DNA of 64,000 bases, taken from Paragonimus westermani (lineage: Eukaryota > Platyhelminthes > Trematoda > Plagiorchiida > Troglotrematidae). The DNA is taken from NCBI GenBank assembly GCA_008508345.1, contig QNGE01001745.1, forward strand, positions 62,001-126,000, written 5' to 3'. The notes under the pieces are model-generated. The model had not been told where the DNA came from and ran no database searches. It saw only the letters and a list, made by a program, of their open reading frames with translations. Of this stretch, positions 1 to 14,171 are shown in pieces (position 1 is the first letter of the stretch; the number at the start of each line of letters is the position of its first letter). A program made the position numbers and the translations under genes.

Positions 1-416
1 CAAGGAAAGATAGATCACCTGTCATCGCTGGGGGACCTGAGAGAATGGCAACGACCACAACTGCCTCCTTATTTGGTACATATACACTAACGCATTCTGC
101 ATATGCTGAAAACTTTAGGCTATGTAGGGATCAACACTTCTACGGAAGAACGTGGTCTTCAGAGGAACTCACTAATGAGCACCCTTGAAATTTCCAACCT
201 GCACTAATCAGGCTGATACATTTTGGGCAAAACAGATAGAACACGATAATTGGTAGAAGCAAGCATTTTGTATTGATATCTCAGTACCAAATTTACAATA
301 ACATGAAACGACTTCTTATATCGAAAATCTGGGGGATGTGTGGAATGAATAATCGAGCAGTAGGTTAGGAAAGGTCACTAACCCCAGGACAGAGCTAAAC
401 TCACGAACATTTGTTT
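1..416. other. Unassigned sequence at left edge
   Basis: I see no coding frame, repeat or RNA signature here. It abuts the 3' end of a minus-strand Penelope remnant that starts at about 420, so it may be ordinary flanking DNA. Confidence 0.4.
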
Positions 417-419
417 CTA

Positions 420-1020
420 CATATGGCCAGCTTCATTCCATTGATTGCGACAGCCATCAAACTGCAAGTATCTTAAGCGTAATAGGATTCGGAAAGCACA
501 AGCTAGCTCGATAGCATGGCAAGTGGTCAGGGCGTGTCTTGCGACTGCAGACACTGGTTGCTTGCCTGTTTCAACGACACTGCCGTTCTTCGGCGATACG
601 GAGTTCGGCACAAATTTAGGCAAATGTTGCTTCATTCGGAAGATCAAACACTTCTCGGTTTTACCCATGTAACTTCTTTGGCGGTTACATGTAAATTGGT
701 AGATACAGTGTGAGAGGGCACCGATAGGCTGACCTTCTTTGATTGAAGGAACAGGCAGTTTCTGAGTTCGAGCTGATACACTAGGTTCGCCTGCATTGAC
801 TACCCTTTTAACCTTATTTATTAGTCTCTGTGTTTCTTGATATATACTGTAGCCATCCCTGAAAGGCACTTCTATATAAACCATCTTCTATTCCACAGTG
901 ACCATTTGTTGTGATGGATGTTTCGGTCTACTATGTCTTACTGTAAAATGCTTTGGATAGTTCTTCGATTGTAGTACGTGCGTGATAAACTCTGAGGGAA
1001 TGAGCTATTTCAAAATTCAA
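420..1020 (-). mobile_element. Penelope-like element remnant (RT thumb plus GIY-YIG endonuclease)
   Basis: A 155-codon open frame (417-884, minus) matches the C-terminal third of the PLE protein at 61.7-63.5 kb. It contains a VPFRDG segment (LPFKGD in the young copy), a thumb/linker, and a GIY-YIG core. There YMGKTEKCLIFRMKQHLPKF stands for the young copy's YIGRTERQLRTRVTEHIPKW, and SAVARHALTTCH for SSIARHILMTQH. The same frame continues upstream through one TAG (about 888-890) into KNYPKHFTVRHSRPKHP, equivalent to the NGYPKPFI region, before fading near 1020. The catalytic reverse-transcriptase core is missing, so this is a 5'-truncated dead copy. It is much more diverged than the copy at 61.7 kb, so it is older or from another PLE lineage. 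Confidence 0.8.
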
Positions 1021-4000
1021 TCAATTTGTTCTGTTGCCGTCGTGTTGCTCAAGATAGTAAAACAATGTACAAACCGGGGTGATTGTATATAGAATAAATA
1101 TACTGTCCGGATGTTTATGAGCAAAGGCATTGTTCAGCTTTTAATGAGTACAGAATTCCTTCAAAGGATTATCGATTTTACACGAGAAGTGCAAGGTCTT
1201 CGTCGCACGCATTGTGTTCTATAGCTGGCATACCTAGTCTCACTATACTGGAACTGCAACAGTAGTCTCCATTCCATTATCTCCGTCAGTTAGGGTGCCG
1301 TAAGTGAGCTTCTGTCGTGTGTAGCTTAACAATCAGTCTGCACCCGTTTGGTATTTTGTCCGTTTCTTCAACAATCGCCTATGTGGTAGAACGGCACGTT
1401 GCAGACCTCAAAACAGTCGTAAATCGCTTGGCTGGTGCTAATTAGGATTAACGGTTTATAAAAATTGTACGATTATAAACTAGGGTAGTTATGGACGAAG
1501 CACAGTTGCCACTTGATCCAAATCTTTAAAAACTGACGAGTAACAACTGAGAATATTTAGTTTGAATCTGAAGATTACACTTGAGCTTCTCAGTTTGCGA
1601 CAACATTAATTACAGTGGGAGCTATCCAAAACCATAAGGCGCCTAAATGTGAATAGTTTGCCCGAGGGTGGGAGCCTTCTGTTCTACAGAGCCCACTCAA
1701 AAAATCCTAAAATCACAGTGGATACAGTCAAGCTATGCTCGACGACAAGTTTTGCGTATTCTGCACGCCAGCATTAGACTATGCACATACTGAATCACAT
1801 CATTCTCACTTAAGTAGATTTTCGAGCAACCGCCATTGACAAGATGCTCCGGATAGGAATTTCAGTTTTTTTAATGATTATTAGTGATAATTGTGAGCGT
1901 AACGACCTGGGGTAGAAGTGGGGCTTGCGTACCAATCAGACCAACCGCGTTTGCACCGCCTAATATGGGACAGCAGTTAACTACCATATATAGAATCTCG
2001 GTCGCATTCGCTTATGAAAAGCTTTCTGTATTACCGATTTTCTCCAATGAATGTGCACAACTAGTTTGCTACATTCAGTCTTCAGTCGACTAACTGGTGT
2101 AAGTGACCTCATTGTCGTGGGGTGCCTTACGCGTTTGGTAATCCCCTGGAATCAACACGACAACTACGATTGTATGCAAAATGACAAGTTGGTGGTTGTA
2201 GCGTTACACAACCAACTGTATCTAGAGATCTGGTTCAGATGCAATGATTTAACCCTGACAAATACGAACTGAATGGTGCAAAGGTCAATGAACTGGCCTT
2301 GCCATCATGTGTGTGGAGTTTCAATAACGGTCGGGCAAGCGAAATACGTCTGAGCCGTGTCAATCAGAGAGTATGCACACAAAAAATCATGACCTGTTAA
2401 TTTGTGCTTTGTTACACTGAAAAGTCAGCCCACCGCAACTTTTACTAATTAAGTCTTCGTTTCAAGTTAGTCTGATTCTGAAGTTACTTGTGAACAAATA
2501 TTTATTTCTGTTCATTTTGTTGGCCGTCAAGTTTGATGGGTGGATTCGTCCGGCTGAATGTTTGGCCTGATTTCAACAGTGATATTCACGTTGGTTTATA
2601 GTATAGAACAACGTGTGTTTGGTTGCAGCATTAAAAGTATTCATCCCTAGTCTATTATCTACGTGTTTTCTGATTATAACTGTGAGGGGCTTGTAGAGAC
2701 GCGCTCATCGGATATTTGGCTGTAAGTTCACGTAACAACACGTTCGTCTTCTTTCGAGTTTGTGACGATGTGAAGAACCTAAGAAGCATTAATGTAAGTA
2801 TGTCCGTAGGGAAAGTGACCGACTGTTGTTGATTAGAACGAATTTCATGTCTACAAGACTAACAATAGCGTTGTCACAGCAACCAAAAGACAAATACATC
2901 ATGTTAACGCTCATAACAAACGGTGTGCGTTCATAGGTTAGAAAGGGTGTATTTACACAAATTTGATCAAACTAGATCTCGACAGCATCTTTCACTGACA
3001 GTTTTCGAGCCCACAACTAGCTTTCAGTTCGCACCAGCTGCAGTCAAACACGAACTTAAAGTAAACATTTAAAACTATGACCAGAAAGACGGAGAAATGA
3101 AAATTTGGAATCTTGGCAACCTCTGACTTCGAATCTGTTGTTAAGCTTTGACCAGTAAATGTTATCGCATACTGCTAGGTTACATCCAACGTAGGGAATT
3201 AGTACAGGACATCTGGAACATCTAGTTCATGATTTAGTTTGAGAGGGTTGTTATCAGGATAAAAGCACATTTGCGTAATGACAGAATTTTTAAATGAACA
3301 ATGATGAAATTCGAAAGTAGGTAAGGAATAAGGACATTCCCAATGAAAATCCTAAAAATTCACTTGGAAACAATCAGCTCAGTCTTTCTGTCAATTTGGG
3401 TGCATCTCCTTTCTCGTTCTATTTACCAGATCTACGCTCGCGTCTGCTTTTCTCTGAAGATGTTGAGCGCTCTGTATAATTTCCTTATGAATGCGTCCTA
3501 GTTTAATCATGTCGTTCGGGTCATGGTTACGTCCACCCAGTATCTCCTACATCGTAGGCTAACACTGACATATTGTGGTGTCTCCCCATAATGAGGTCCC
3601 AATGAACCACGGTGATCAGCCTGAAACTGTTAAGTTCGTGATCGAATAATATAATAATAATCTACCGTGTAGTTTGTAACTTTTGGTTTGATTTTTACAC
3701 TACCAACTATATTCTCTAGATTGTCACCAGTCCGGTTGGCTCCTCCACAGCTAATCGTGGATTTGTATCATCCGAAAGGAATACGATATCCGGTCACAGT
3801 CCAAAGAACGCTCGCTGGAAAGGTCAGTGTAAACTTAATTCTTTTATGAAGGCAACAATTTCAACGAATACGATATATGACAGGTACACTTTGAAAGATA
3901 ACGTTTTCATAATGTATGTGAACGACGAAAACCAAATGATTTGGTTCTATGTGTACATACAATACACTTGTTATTTTACAGGTGCTCCGTTTAAAAAACT

Positions 4001-5839
4001 CATTAACAAAGAACCCCCCCCCGAAATTGTGTTGTATGCATTAAAGTATGTGAAATTTTCCCTGAGACATGCATGGAATTACATGAATTAGTCGGATTTT
4101 CGAATTTTGTCATATGTTACTAAGCACATTCGACTGAAATGAAGTTCCAATTGTGATTGAGTTAGGTGGCAAAAATTACACTTCAGTCTGGATTGACGAA
4201 GTTTTCTGTTTACCGTTGTCATTTATTACACTCTAGAAGGAGGGATTTGCCGGCACTACTGTGTCCTAAGCTTGATCAGTCCGCTGATAATCTCTTTCAG
4301 CCTAGCTCATGTATTCTTACAGGTTATCAATACCGGAGATCCATGTGGTAAAGTTGAAATTACACGCAAGAAACTGCGGGTACTGAACCTTAATATCATG
4401 AAAACTAGTGTGCCTTACTTATTTAATTCTTGTTAAACAGGAAGCAGGCAACAGTGGTCACAAAGTATGCAATGTCACATTCAGATTACCAGGATGAAGC
4501 GACGGTGTTACCGTGTCGGTAAACGACATAAAAAATCGACTTATCCAAAAGGTTACTCACACTTAATTAATATTAAGACCGTAAGTTAGAACCATTGAAC
4601 CCAACGATAGAACAAATAGATATCAGCGAGTAGCACAAGTTGCCAAGTTCCTTGATGTAAAAAGAATTGTCGTTGGTAAACCTTAAGTTAACCTGATAGT
4701 TGAGGTGCATTTGTTTTATCTATCGTGGAGGTTCATCACGTTCTAGCCTTATAAGTCTCACTGGGACTTCGTTTGGAGGTGTGAACCAGGTGATCACATT
4801 ATGTTTGGCAAAATAATGATGAAGATAATGTTTCACAGGCAAAGTGAGCAGTGAAATGACGGTTTACATAACCATCATGCAGTTGCAAGCATACGCAAAG
4901 ATCGTCTGAATTCCGTTCTGTCTACTAATGTATCAGAACACGACAGGGTTAGAAGACGAATAGCGGCAACTGCACAGTTCCACATTTCTTTTTAAAGCCT
5001 CCGTTTTCTGGTTGTGTAATCACTATGGTCAGTGTTTCTTCCCACGTCCGCCGAAAGTGAGCTTTCTATATAAAATGCTGACCAAAACGGCACAAAGTTT
5101 GTGTGATCCCATTCATATTTTGCGTGCATCATAGGCTCTTTTACAGACTATACAACACAAAACATAAATATTTAGTCTCCATTCACACAGAGATTGAACA
5201 AACTGACTGGCTTAAACAACCAAGTCAGGACTTAGTAACTGTTTGCCGTGTATCTCACAACACCTGGTGCTAAGTTGTGATGCAAGTTACTAAACTGAGC
5301 AGTCGTGAAATGAGACCAAATCGGGCTGTTTCTAGTTGCAGATACTAAAAGCACGCTCACATCATGGAAAGAAAGACAACAATTTGTTCGTTTGCTTAGT
5401 CATTTTATCAGCTCTGTCGCAGTCAATTACAAAAGAAAGACAGAGGAACGGCTAAAGAAAATAACCGGGAAACCTGTGCAAATTTGTCCGCGTTAACCGG
5501 ACAACAGCTGTGCGCCATTCAACCGCAGATTAGTTTCACTGAGCTCCAGATAGACAGATTTGATCGAAACCAAAACAATGGATAACTGCATGATTTCATC
5601 GTATCGTAAACTGCAAAAGAGTCAAAGTACTGAATTTCATTGTTGTTTTGGTATTTGCTCATTTCACACCCCAACAATGCGCACGGAAGGATTTAGCACT
5701 TATATCAGGGTTAGTTAGGTGTTTGTGGCCAATTTGCAACCACTGGTGATTATATTTTGTTTAACTTCAGACGGACGATGCTTACAGTTGATAACAGTTG
5801 TCGCATCCTTATGCACTCTTCAGACAGCTCCTTACACAA
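1021..5839. other. Non-coding stretch, nothing recognised
   Basis: Only short open frames with no recognisable protein pattern occur here. A small imperfect hairpin (about 2188-2217) and a C run (about 4015-4021) are the only local oddities. It could hold decayed transposons beyond recognition by eye, or unseen short exons. Confidence 0.4.
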
Positions 5840-5895
5840 TAGTACGACTCGAGTTTCGCTCTTGTTAGAGCTCGCCAGTAGTGCATACTGTTGAC
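5840..5895 (-). repeat. Fragment of tRNA-like dispersed repeat
   Basis: The plus strand shows the family signature seen at 34.4, 34.85 and 46.3 kb: a gagttt..gctctTgTTAGAGCTCgcCAGTAGTGCATA stretch. Similarity is lost just after GTGCATAC, so the tRNA-like part is missing. Strand is given by the orientation of the Pol III boxes in the better copies. Confidence 0.55.
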
Positions 5896-8800
5896 TAATA
5901 TGAAATAATAACGCCGTATCCAACAAGCATGTCTCAGGAAAACGTGACCGGAATTGAAACTTAGGCCGTTGCAGTGATATGTTCTGCTGGTGAGCTCCAC
6001 CAAGTGCAAAACTCGATTTGATTCGCTTTGAGTTGGCTGCATAGTCTGTACGAATTTGGTTGGTAGGGTAGTTGTGATGTACAACTTATATCGATCGCAA
6101 TTCTTTACCACTCATCAATAAATTTCTTTTTTATCAGTCTATCATATGGTTATTTGATTTTCAAGCGTTACATGTGCGTGTGAAATGAGGGTATGAAATA
6201 AGTTTATCTCGCGAATTTCGCCTTTTGTGCACTAGAATCCATAATTTTTCAGGCGTTCTATTTTCCCGTGGGCAAGACTAAAAACTGTACAGTGATTCCA
6301 TACGACATTTGTTAGAAACTCTCTTTTTGTTTATGTGATGTGGTCCACTGTCAGTGAAACATATGATTCCCCGGAATTCAATCTATATTCTCGGATTTGC
6401 CTTAGCTGGTAAATCTAGCTACCAAACCACGGCTGTCTATCCAACCACCTCACAAAACATTTGGCAGCACCAAGAGAAAAACACCCTGACTGACAGAAGC
6501 ACCAGATAGATTCCATTATTGGTGGAATTTTGCAGTTTCAGACAGAATATCACGTTCTTCAAGGGACATCAGTGTACTGTGCTTTTTATAAGGTTGTCAA
6601 TCATATCCACGTATGTGACCGACGAACCGTACGGTTTTTTCTTAGGGACAAACCATCATTCTTGGCGTGTTAAGCTATCCGTGAGTTGCTTCACTCTGTT
6701 TCTGAATTGAACTACAACTGTTTTGTGTGTCTGAGACAAAAAAAGGTTTGGTAAGTTTTGGCTAAATTTCCTACACTGACTGTACTGCTGGTACTAGGTC
6801 CGGTAATATTCTAGCCGCACACTTATAGATGGACGCTTCTGCCCTACATGTGATAAGGAGATCTGCAGATATATACATAAGCTTGTTTTGCTTATAGCAT
6901 CCAAGTAGACTTCGAAAACCCACAGTTCACTGAACTGTGAAGTAAATCACGTAAAATATGTGTAAACATACTGATCAAAATTAAGCACCACTGAACACGT
7001 TTCTAGAGACCAAAATGTGATTTCGGTTAAACTTTTCCCACACTTACCGAAGTAAGGTGCTCTACCGTGTACGGGCCAGTTTTAGTACCCGATACATAAG
7101 TGATGTACATCTCCCTGGCTGAGTCCGTTTGACTGGAATATCTGGACCAGTTGCAGTGTTGTCAGCGAACTGCAAACTTCGTGACATGTGGACCTTGACT
7201 AGTAGAGCGACTAAGTCTGCAGTTTCTCTCTTACGTGAATATCGAACGTGTGAAACTTTGAAAGGGTCGTCAATTCACGCATTAACGGAGAATTCCGAAT
7301 TGTATCCCCGGAGTGCGGAAATTGTAACTGTGGGGTGGTTCTGCACACAAAGTTACCTGCCCGTGACACAATTTAGCTTCTCTGCATGATTTCAATTATG
7401 CTTGGAGAAAGGTCTGTCACTGGATAACCTAGGTTACGATATGTTTCGTGGGCGAGAATTGGGTAGTGAAGGTACTGGTGATGCGTTTAGAATTAACGTA
7501 TTCTAACCGATGTATTTGACCACAGATATGTTCGAAGCCTCGCAAATCCTATGTGAATACCTTAATTATATGCCAGATTTTCTAAGAATATAAATATATT
7601 GTGTTTGTTCGTGTTCAAATGCAAACGGTCTAACTAGGCCAACGCGACCGAAGTTATTACAGGTTATCTTTAAGAAGTTTGAGCACATTATTGCTTGGTA
7701 GACAGGGATAAAACGTTGAGGACAGAATTGAGCAACCTGTCATCAGGATCACTATAATTCATTCGCCTGCGATAACATCAGCTTAGTAGTATGCCATACC
7801 GAAAGGCGACTGTACCTAATTTTCACTTATTGACATTGCACGGCAAGTTGTCTAGCGTAAACCGTTCAAAGTGTTCTGTGTAGGTTTCTACATTTTCCGA
7901 ACATACTACAACTCCCTGGAGTTTCTTGTCATCGGCGTAAAACAACATCGAGAACCTGACAAAACTGGGTAGTCCAAGAACACAAAATTGAACGACCAGG
8001 AGACAGTTGGTTCGCTCTTGCTTTAGAAAATTCACAATCATCAGTGAACACTCATCGAGGTCTTGATTATTATCATTCTATAGTAGGCTGGAGTGAACTA
8101 CACAATCAGACGTTTTGGGAAAAAACCAGTAAGCACATGAGATAAACCATTATTGCCCAAAGTTACGTCAACAAATTTTTTAATCTAGTAAAGCAGTCGT
8201 TGTGCGAATGCAATTAAATTGTCGACCTGCCGGTGCTACCACATATCGACGAGTTAAATGATGTAGTTTTGCATCAACATCTGTGAATGTTTGCACTACT
8301 GACATCACAGGTGTGTATAGACGATGTCAAACCATCTACCTTGAAAGTATTCCAATAGGACTGTGTTGTAACTTGTTCAACGAGCACGTAAACAGATAAT
8401 AGAATAACGGTAAATGAAACGGCGTATAACTGGACGACAATTAACGAGAACGAACAACGGAATATGCACTAGTTCGAAACTTCCCGGTCAACCCAACCAC
8501 CCGAGGCTAACGCACGAACACAGAGAAAATATTGGCCTCCGGACAGAGCTCCTACATGCCGCTCAATCCGAAGACACCACGGTCAAAAACCAGATCATAT
8601 TTAGAGGGTTTGTGACTAATAGGAAGACCATCTTATATTAGGAGACGCGCCTCCTAACGAAACAGCCAGTACGCATCACGCCACTTCGATCGGCCGACCC
8701 AGCTCGGATGGAAGGGCGGTGGAACAATTCCACTCAGCCAATCAGATTACGGCCGTACGGTTGAACGCCTGTGTGCTATCTGGACTGTTTTCTCACGGTG

Positions 8801-10973
8801 TTTTCTGACACCCATCGTAACGTGATTTGTTCTGACGCCGTGGCCGTCACATACGACTGTTTCATTTGATACGCTTTGTCTGCCGGCCGTGTATGGTAAT
8901 CGTGTATGGTAATCCCTGTGGCCTAGTTTTGTCACGCAGTGCCAGTAAGCGGTGTTGCTGCGTCACTTTTCATTTCTCGATTTTGGGTCAGGTGACTGAG
9001 CGCTTAAACACGCCGACAATCCAATAGGTATACACCTCTTGAGAATGACGTTTACTCTAACAGGATTGCGGTGTGGATGCTCCTTCGCTTTTGAGTGATA
9101 TTCAGTAGAGAGATGAAAACAAACTTCTGATGAAGTTTAGAGCGTGTCGCCTGATTTGCATCAGTTTACAACATAAGCTCCGCAGAGTGAAATTCTTGAC
9201 TTGGCAGATTGTCGCGTACGCTTCATTTCACACTGGGAGTTCTTCCATTCAAGATTTTAATCTCGTACACGCTTCTTCGTCACAGACGTCTATAATAAGT
9301 CCTTAGGAAAGCAATCTTCGTTCATTTGCTAGAGATTTTTCCATAGACTAATTGAGTGCGCAAATCGTTGTCACGAAGTGTTATAAAAGTGTTGTCCTTC
9401 CCTCAATCTTTCTAATGATTCCAGTACTGATCGCAAATCTTGCTAGATATCGAATTGCAGTTATCCATACTGAACAAAGTTAAGACGAAGTATTCTGGTT
9501 TTTGCAGTTATTCACCTATTAGTTACTACTAAGCGCAGCAAACCAGTAAATACAATATGCGGGTAATGCGCCGTCACTCCAGCTGAAAACAGTCTAACGC
9601 ATAGCATGCACTGGGAAGTTACGAACCGTTGGCTAAGTAGGTCAATACGATCGATACGATGTTCAATTTAACTCGACATTGCTGGTTCGATCGGCACACA
9701 TACAAGTCCTACGGAAGAATTGACCAAGCGCCGCTGTTTGACATACCACGTAGGCATGCTGAATTCAGTTACAATTGTAGAGACATTTGTCAAAGTCTAG
9801 TGCGATTACTTCACTCGGGATGCCATTTGACAATAGTCATCGATTGCCGGCAAATATATTGGGAACACGCAAAAACACTACATTTGCTGATGCACTGCCA
9901 TCCTAATGATGGGTTTGAGACAGGACAGTATATTTTACAGACCACGACAATAAAAATTTTGATTTGCAAAGTGTTTTCTGCAGTTGTGCTGGCTTGCGAA
10001 GGGATAATCGCAACTGAATGCTTGTCTACGTTTTTCTTCTAAGTAGTTTTGGTAGAGTGTGTAGTTTGGAGCCTTCTATTACCAGTCGGAGCTCTCAACT
10101 CATTGAGAGGTGTAGACATTTGCGTGGAACGGGTGTCAAAGTATAGTAGGCCTGAATTCTATTAGTCTGATTACGTCTTTCTAATCGCTTTACACGATAA
10201 GACATGGAAACCAATCTATTCGCTCATCAGTCGAGGATAAGTGCAATCTGTCTGGACTAGGTTAAAGCAGACAATTCCGTTTACTCATGAGAAGTAATGC
10301 GTAGCAAACAAGCTCGTTTTCGGTGTTTTATCATCAAGCTAAATGCAACGCATTTACTTGGGCTAGATGGGTGTGGTAGGCAACATATCACTAAACAGTT
10401 TTTTTCTGGTTTGATACATGAGACTTAGTTACGTAACATTGGCCACGTGAGTTGTACGAAGTTTGCGAGGGATGCGTCACATCTACGCAGTCATTCCATC
10501 CTGGGTTTGCGCACACAGCCATGGATGATTCAACGTTTTGATTAGTCGTTTTTGAGCGCACAATGGTGGTGAGTGTAGGCTAATTGCGATGGCCTCTGCA
10601 ATTGACAGTATAAGACCTTTGACCTGTTTCGATTGTATTCCACATATTCGGTAGATTGGCTTGTCGTGACATACTTCCAACCACCATTTCCCGATGCTCG
10701 TACACATTTAGACTCAGTCACCACCACAAACGTCGCTTACTGTCGATGAGCAGTAAGCCTGGTATCCCGTTGCTAAACTTCAGTTATGATCAGACTTTCT
10801 CAATTGCGCTTTTGCCACACATCTTCACATCCCTGTTCTTCGGCTACCACCTTTTACACGGGAACTACAAATTTCTGCCCTTACTCGTGGATATCCAAGA
10901 AGAAATTACAGTTAAGGGCCACTCATGATCAAATGATTCAAGAGGTTTACACGCAATTTTCACAGACCCAGGT
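5896..10973. other. Non-coding stretch, nothing recognised
   Basis: There is no recognisable gene, RNA or transposon here. A 13-bp perfect tandem duplication (CGTGTATGGTAAT, 8888-8913) is the only clear local repeat. A 127-codon plus frame (9659-10042) has no recognisable motif and is consistent with a chance open frame. Confidence 0.4.
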
Positions 10974-11070
10974 TTGTTGATACTACAGGTTGTCTATATT
11001 GCTCATTCTTCCCGCGACCTAGATTCGCACTTCACCAGACATTTGTCTAATGTTGCGGATGACCACCGCA
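10974..11070 (+). mobile_element. Doubtful PLE GIY-YIG remnant
   Basis: A plus frame reads VVYIAHSSRDLDSHFTRHLS, which keeps the spacing of the PLE endonuclease block YIGRTERQLRTRVTEHIP: Y-I, then R, L, a basic or His position, and H-L. The key glycine is replaced and the flanks do not extend the match convincingly. It could be coincidence. Confidence 0.25.
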
Positions 11071-12950
11071 TGGGTGAAAACCAAACCATACATGAAAAAT
11101 GTCACAGAACCTGCTGTTGCAGCCAAAAACGAGGCTTGATCTGGAAGGCTGTTTTGCAAGACATCCGTGGGGAGTAATTCAAGTTATAGGAAAACTAACG
11201 CAAACACTGGTTTGTATGGCCGTGGTATATTCTTATGGTCAACAGTACTGTAGCCACACTCTCTTTGGTGACACTTCACGCATGGTACATAATGTACGTT
11301 TCCAGTGGTCGCATCGGTCCTTGCAATTCCTGGTCGTGAGACCGGCCTGTCGGTTTTTGATCGTACGAATCATACTATACTACTACTCGTCACTTGACTA
11401 TAGAATGAATAAAACTGCTCCGTATCCACTGAGGCAACTCCTCATAGCAATATTCGTTTAATACCAATGAAGTGATCAGCAATTTAGAAGAAAATGATCA
11501 CCGAGTGAAACGGTCGATAATATTGGTGATTTTTTGTCCAAAATCAGCTACTAGAAGATTAACTAAAGCAGTTTTTTTGCACAACCTACACATATAAAAG
11601 AGTAATAGCTTAAGTTAAGGACAAACAGTGTGCCGGACACTTTGAAGATGGTTAACTGTTTGTTTCCTCCTTCCGAAAACAATGCTAAACTATGATGGGC
11701 GAGTCAGCAAACGCAAAGTAGCATCAACTGCATTTTTCAGACGACATGTACATAGCATGCTTCCTTGCATGAACTTCGTGATCCATGTTAACAATACTTT
11801 CATAGGTAACCTTAAAAAGCTTCAATCGGGTTTTGTTTTGTGATCAAAGACTTTGCGCTTGTGCTCCTTATCCAGGTGCCCATTACACAGGTCGTTTCAC
11901 TTTTAACCTCTGTGGTAAATTTCGGAAATGTTTCGACACATAACAAAAACACTTCTTGTTACACACCGCAACCTGTTCTGCTGGTGTACGCAACTCTTCA
12001 GGCAGATTAAACTAGAGGGAAGAACCATTAGCCGAAGCCTTCCCACCAAACACCTGGGCGGGTGGCTTCATTAGTGTCCCATTCAAGTTTTCAAGGGAAA
12101 CCCATCAACGTGGTGTGTGAATGGGTAGTTTATCTGGGAATGCTATTCAGATGCAATCATCTGGTAAAAGCGAACTCTAACGTAATCAGTGCTGCTTAAT
12201 TAGAGGCAACACACCTTGCGTTACCCAGGCTGCCAAGTATCAGGCCTAAAGGGTTACAAACCTCTGTGAAGTGTACGTTATACTGCAAATATAATTACAT
12301 AATTGGCCGTCTGAATAGATAAGCTGAATACATTGACAGAAATCCCCGTCAGTGTCAGTGAACACGTTCTGGGTTTGTTAACTAACTTGGCAGCGAGGTT
12401 GATACACAGATTATGAGGGCGCAGATGCTGAGACGTAGTCTACCTCCGATAAACTGATGAAGCCTGGCAAATTCTAGAATATTCGCCGAAATATCTTACA
12501 AAATATTCCGTCATGAATGGTGGATCGCAGTGAATCAAAGTTCCTTATATTCAGGGTTTGCACAAAGACAACTGCACATTCGGCTCGGATGGTTCAGCAA
12601 ATCCGTTCAGAGTGTGTTAATCAAACAACAGTAATCACGTTTTGATAAATACATAGTCTGTAGTTTGGATAGTTCATCCGAATCACCAGCATGACATGCC
12701 GGTATTAACTGAACAAAATAGGAAATTAAATGGAAACATATTGACCAAATCAAGTGTTCTAATAAACTGATCGAATAAGTTAAGGATGGGTTATAATCAA
12801 CGGAAAAATTGTGTTGACGCGACCCAAACTTCACCTCCAACTCTCATCATCTTAGTGAGCATGTAGCACTATGTATTAGTATCGTGTTGTCATCCTCATG
12901 GTCGTTTGCTTTAGAGAGATACGCCGCAGAATATTTATTCTATCCCAATG

Positions 12951-12965
12951 TATATATATATATAT
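12951..12965. repeat. TA dinucleotide microsatellite
   Basis: About seven TA units, read directly from the sequence. Confidence 0.85.
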
Positions 12966-13188
12966 GAAGAATCCGGTGTACTTCAGAAGGAAACAATTTA
13001 AACAATTATCAGATAACCAGATATTTCGATATCTCCTTGAATTTACTCATGCTTCAGGCAACCATGAAGTATCAATGTTACTGCTTTCAGTGTTCCACTT
13101 CAGTTTGTCTGAAACCATCTACTAAGATGGTGTGCTAAGAGTACCAAATAAAAAACACAACAGGCACTGCATTTTTTTCCACTTAATC

Positions 13189-13243
13189 ATCTAAAAGTGT
13201 CATTTTCAAGTTGACTATCACTCAGTAATCTAAAAGTGTCATT
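13189..13243. repeat. Partial tandem duplication
   Basis: The 16-mer ATCTAAAAGTGTCATT occurs at 13189-13204 and again at 13228-13243. Similarity continues weakly after each copy. It looks like a small local duplication. Confidence 0.7.
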
Positions 13244-13946
13244 GTCACACAGTCCTGTATTCTTACCGTCACTCAGGCGACCCATATATTGTACTGCATC
13301 GTACACACACATGTTACTTTATCCGTGCACATTTAAAAATCTACAAGGTTTATTTAACACATGCAAACGAATTCCGCAACAATGTTTCAACAGCATGAGA
13401 CAATCTGTTCGTCACACTGCTCAAAATACCTGTATTCACTCACTTGTGACATTGGTTGAGCGACCAACAGTAACTTGACGGGTTACACTCTAAGTTTGTC
13501 ACCGAAATGTTAGGTTTGTGTAATCCATCTTCGATGTAGTACTCAGTTGCGCCTGGATACAGTCAACGTGTGTTTTAGATCCAGTTTAGCCTAATCAGTT
13601 GTCTTTGGAAAATGGGCATGATTGCCGGATGGTACTACTTTCTGACTAATATTTTTGTCGAATTTACGACAACCTTTCTAGGACTCATTTACACCCATTC
13701 GAAGGGGGAACACTATGCAGCACCTCAGCAGAATGCAAAAACGATCAGAAATATACGTACTCGCAAACTCGTCTTCAAGTGATTACGGTTCAGAAGTCTG
13801 AATAACAGATGTGGACTGAACCTTGACAAAAGCGCACTTACAATTTTACAATGAGAATGTACCCAAACCAATTCCATTCAACGATAAGTCATTTCAGACA
13901 GTCCACTAATGTCAATACAATTTAAACAGACTATATGTTTGCGGCC

Positions 13947-14160
13947 TCATAAATAAACGTTATTCTTAGGAAGACATAACACATGGTGGAGTATTCGAAC
14001 AGCAAGTGCTTCAGCCATCATCATGTTTCGGTGTTGCCCGGACCTCGAGAGTTGTCTGCACGTCATGTGGACAGTCCGAAAATAATAACCCGGGTTCGTT
14101 GTGTGACTGCGTCTCGAGGACCTGCTTGGTGATGCCGTTTTATCAGGGCACGAAGCTATA
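13947..14160 (-). mobile_element. Decayed 3' end of a Penelope-like element
   Basis: The minus frame ends in AEALAVRILHHVLCLPKNNVYL followed by a stop. This lines up with the C-terminus of the intact PLE at 61.7 kb (AEAIAIRKFKPVLCVQEQ...). In an adjacent frame the upstream part gives a weak counterpart of the AFRVIY block, so at least one frameshift separates the two. Nothing upstream of the endonuclease tail is recognisable. The match is short, hence the moderate confidence. Confidence 0.45.
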
Positions 14161-14171
14161 CAATCTGGCAT

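Larger units (their letters stand above)
11180..13946. other. Non-coding stretch with minor simple repeats
   Basis: No gene was recognised. It contains a short TA run (12951-12965) and a 39-bp-offset partial tandem duplication at 13189-13243. Apart from these I see nothing to annotate. Confidence 0.4.

Noticed and set aside
9659..10042. 127-codon plus-strand ORF as a gene
   Set aside because: No domain, splice signal or coding-like composition. A frame of this length is expected by chance in 64 kb.
12450..12510. Second hammerhead-like core (CTGATGA ... GCCGAAA)
   Set aside because: The intervening sequence can form a hairpin around TTCTAGAAT, but the stem does not start next to CTGATGA as required, and no stem III was seen.
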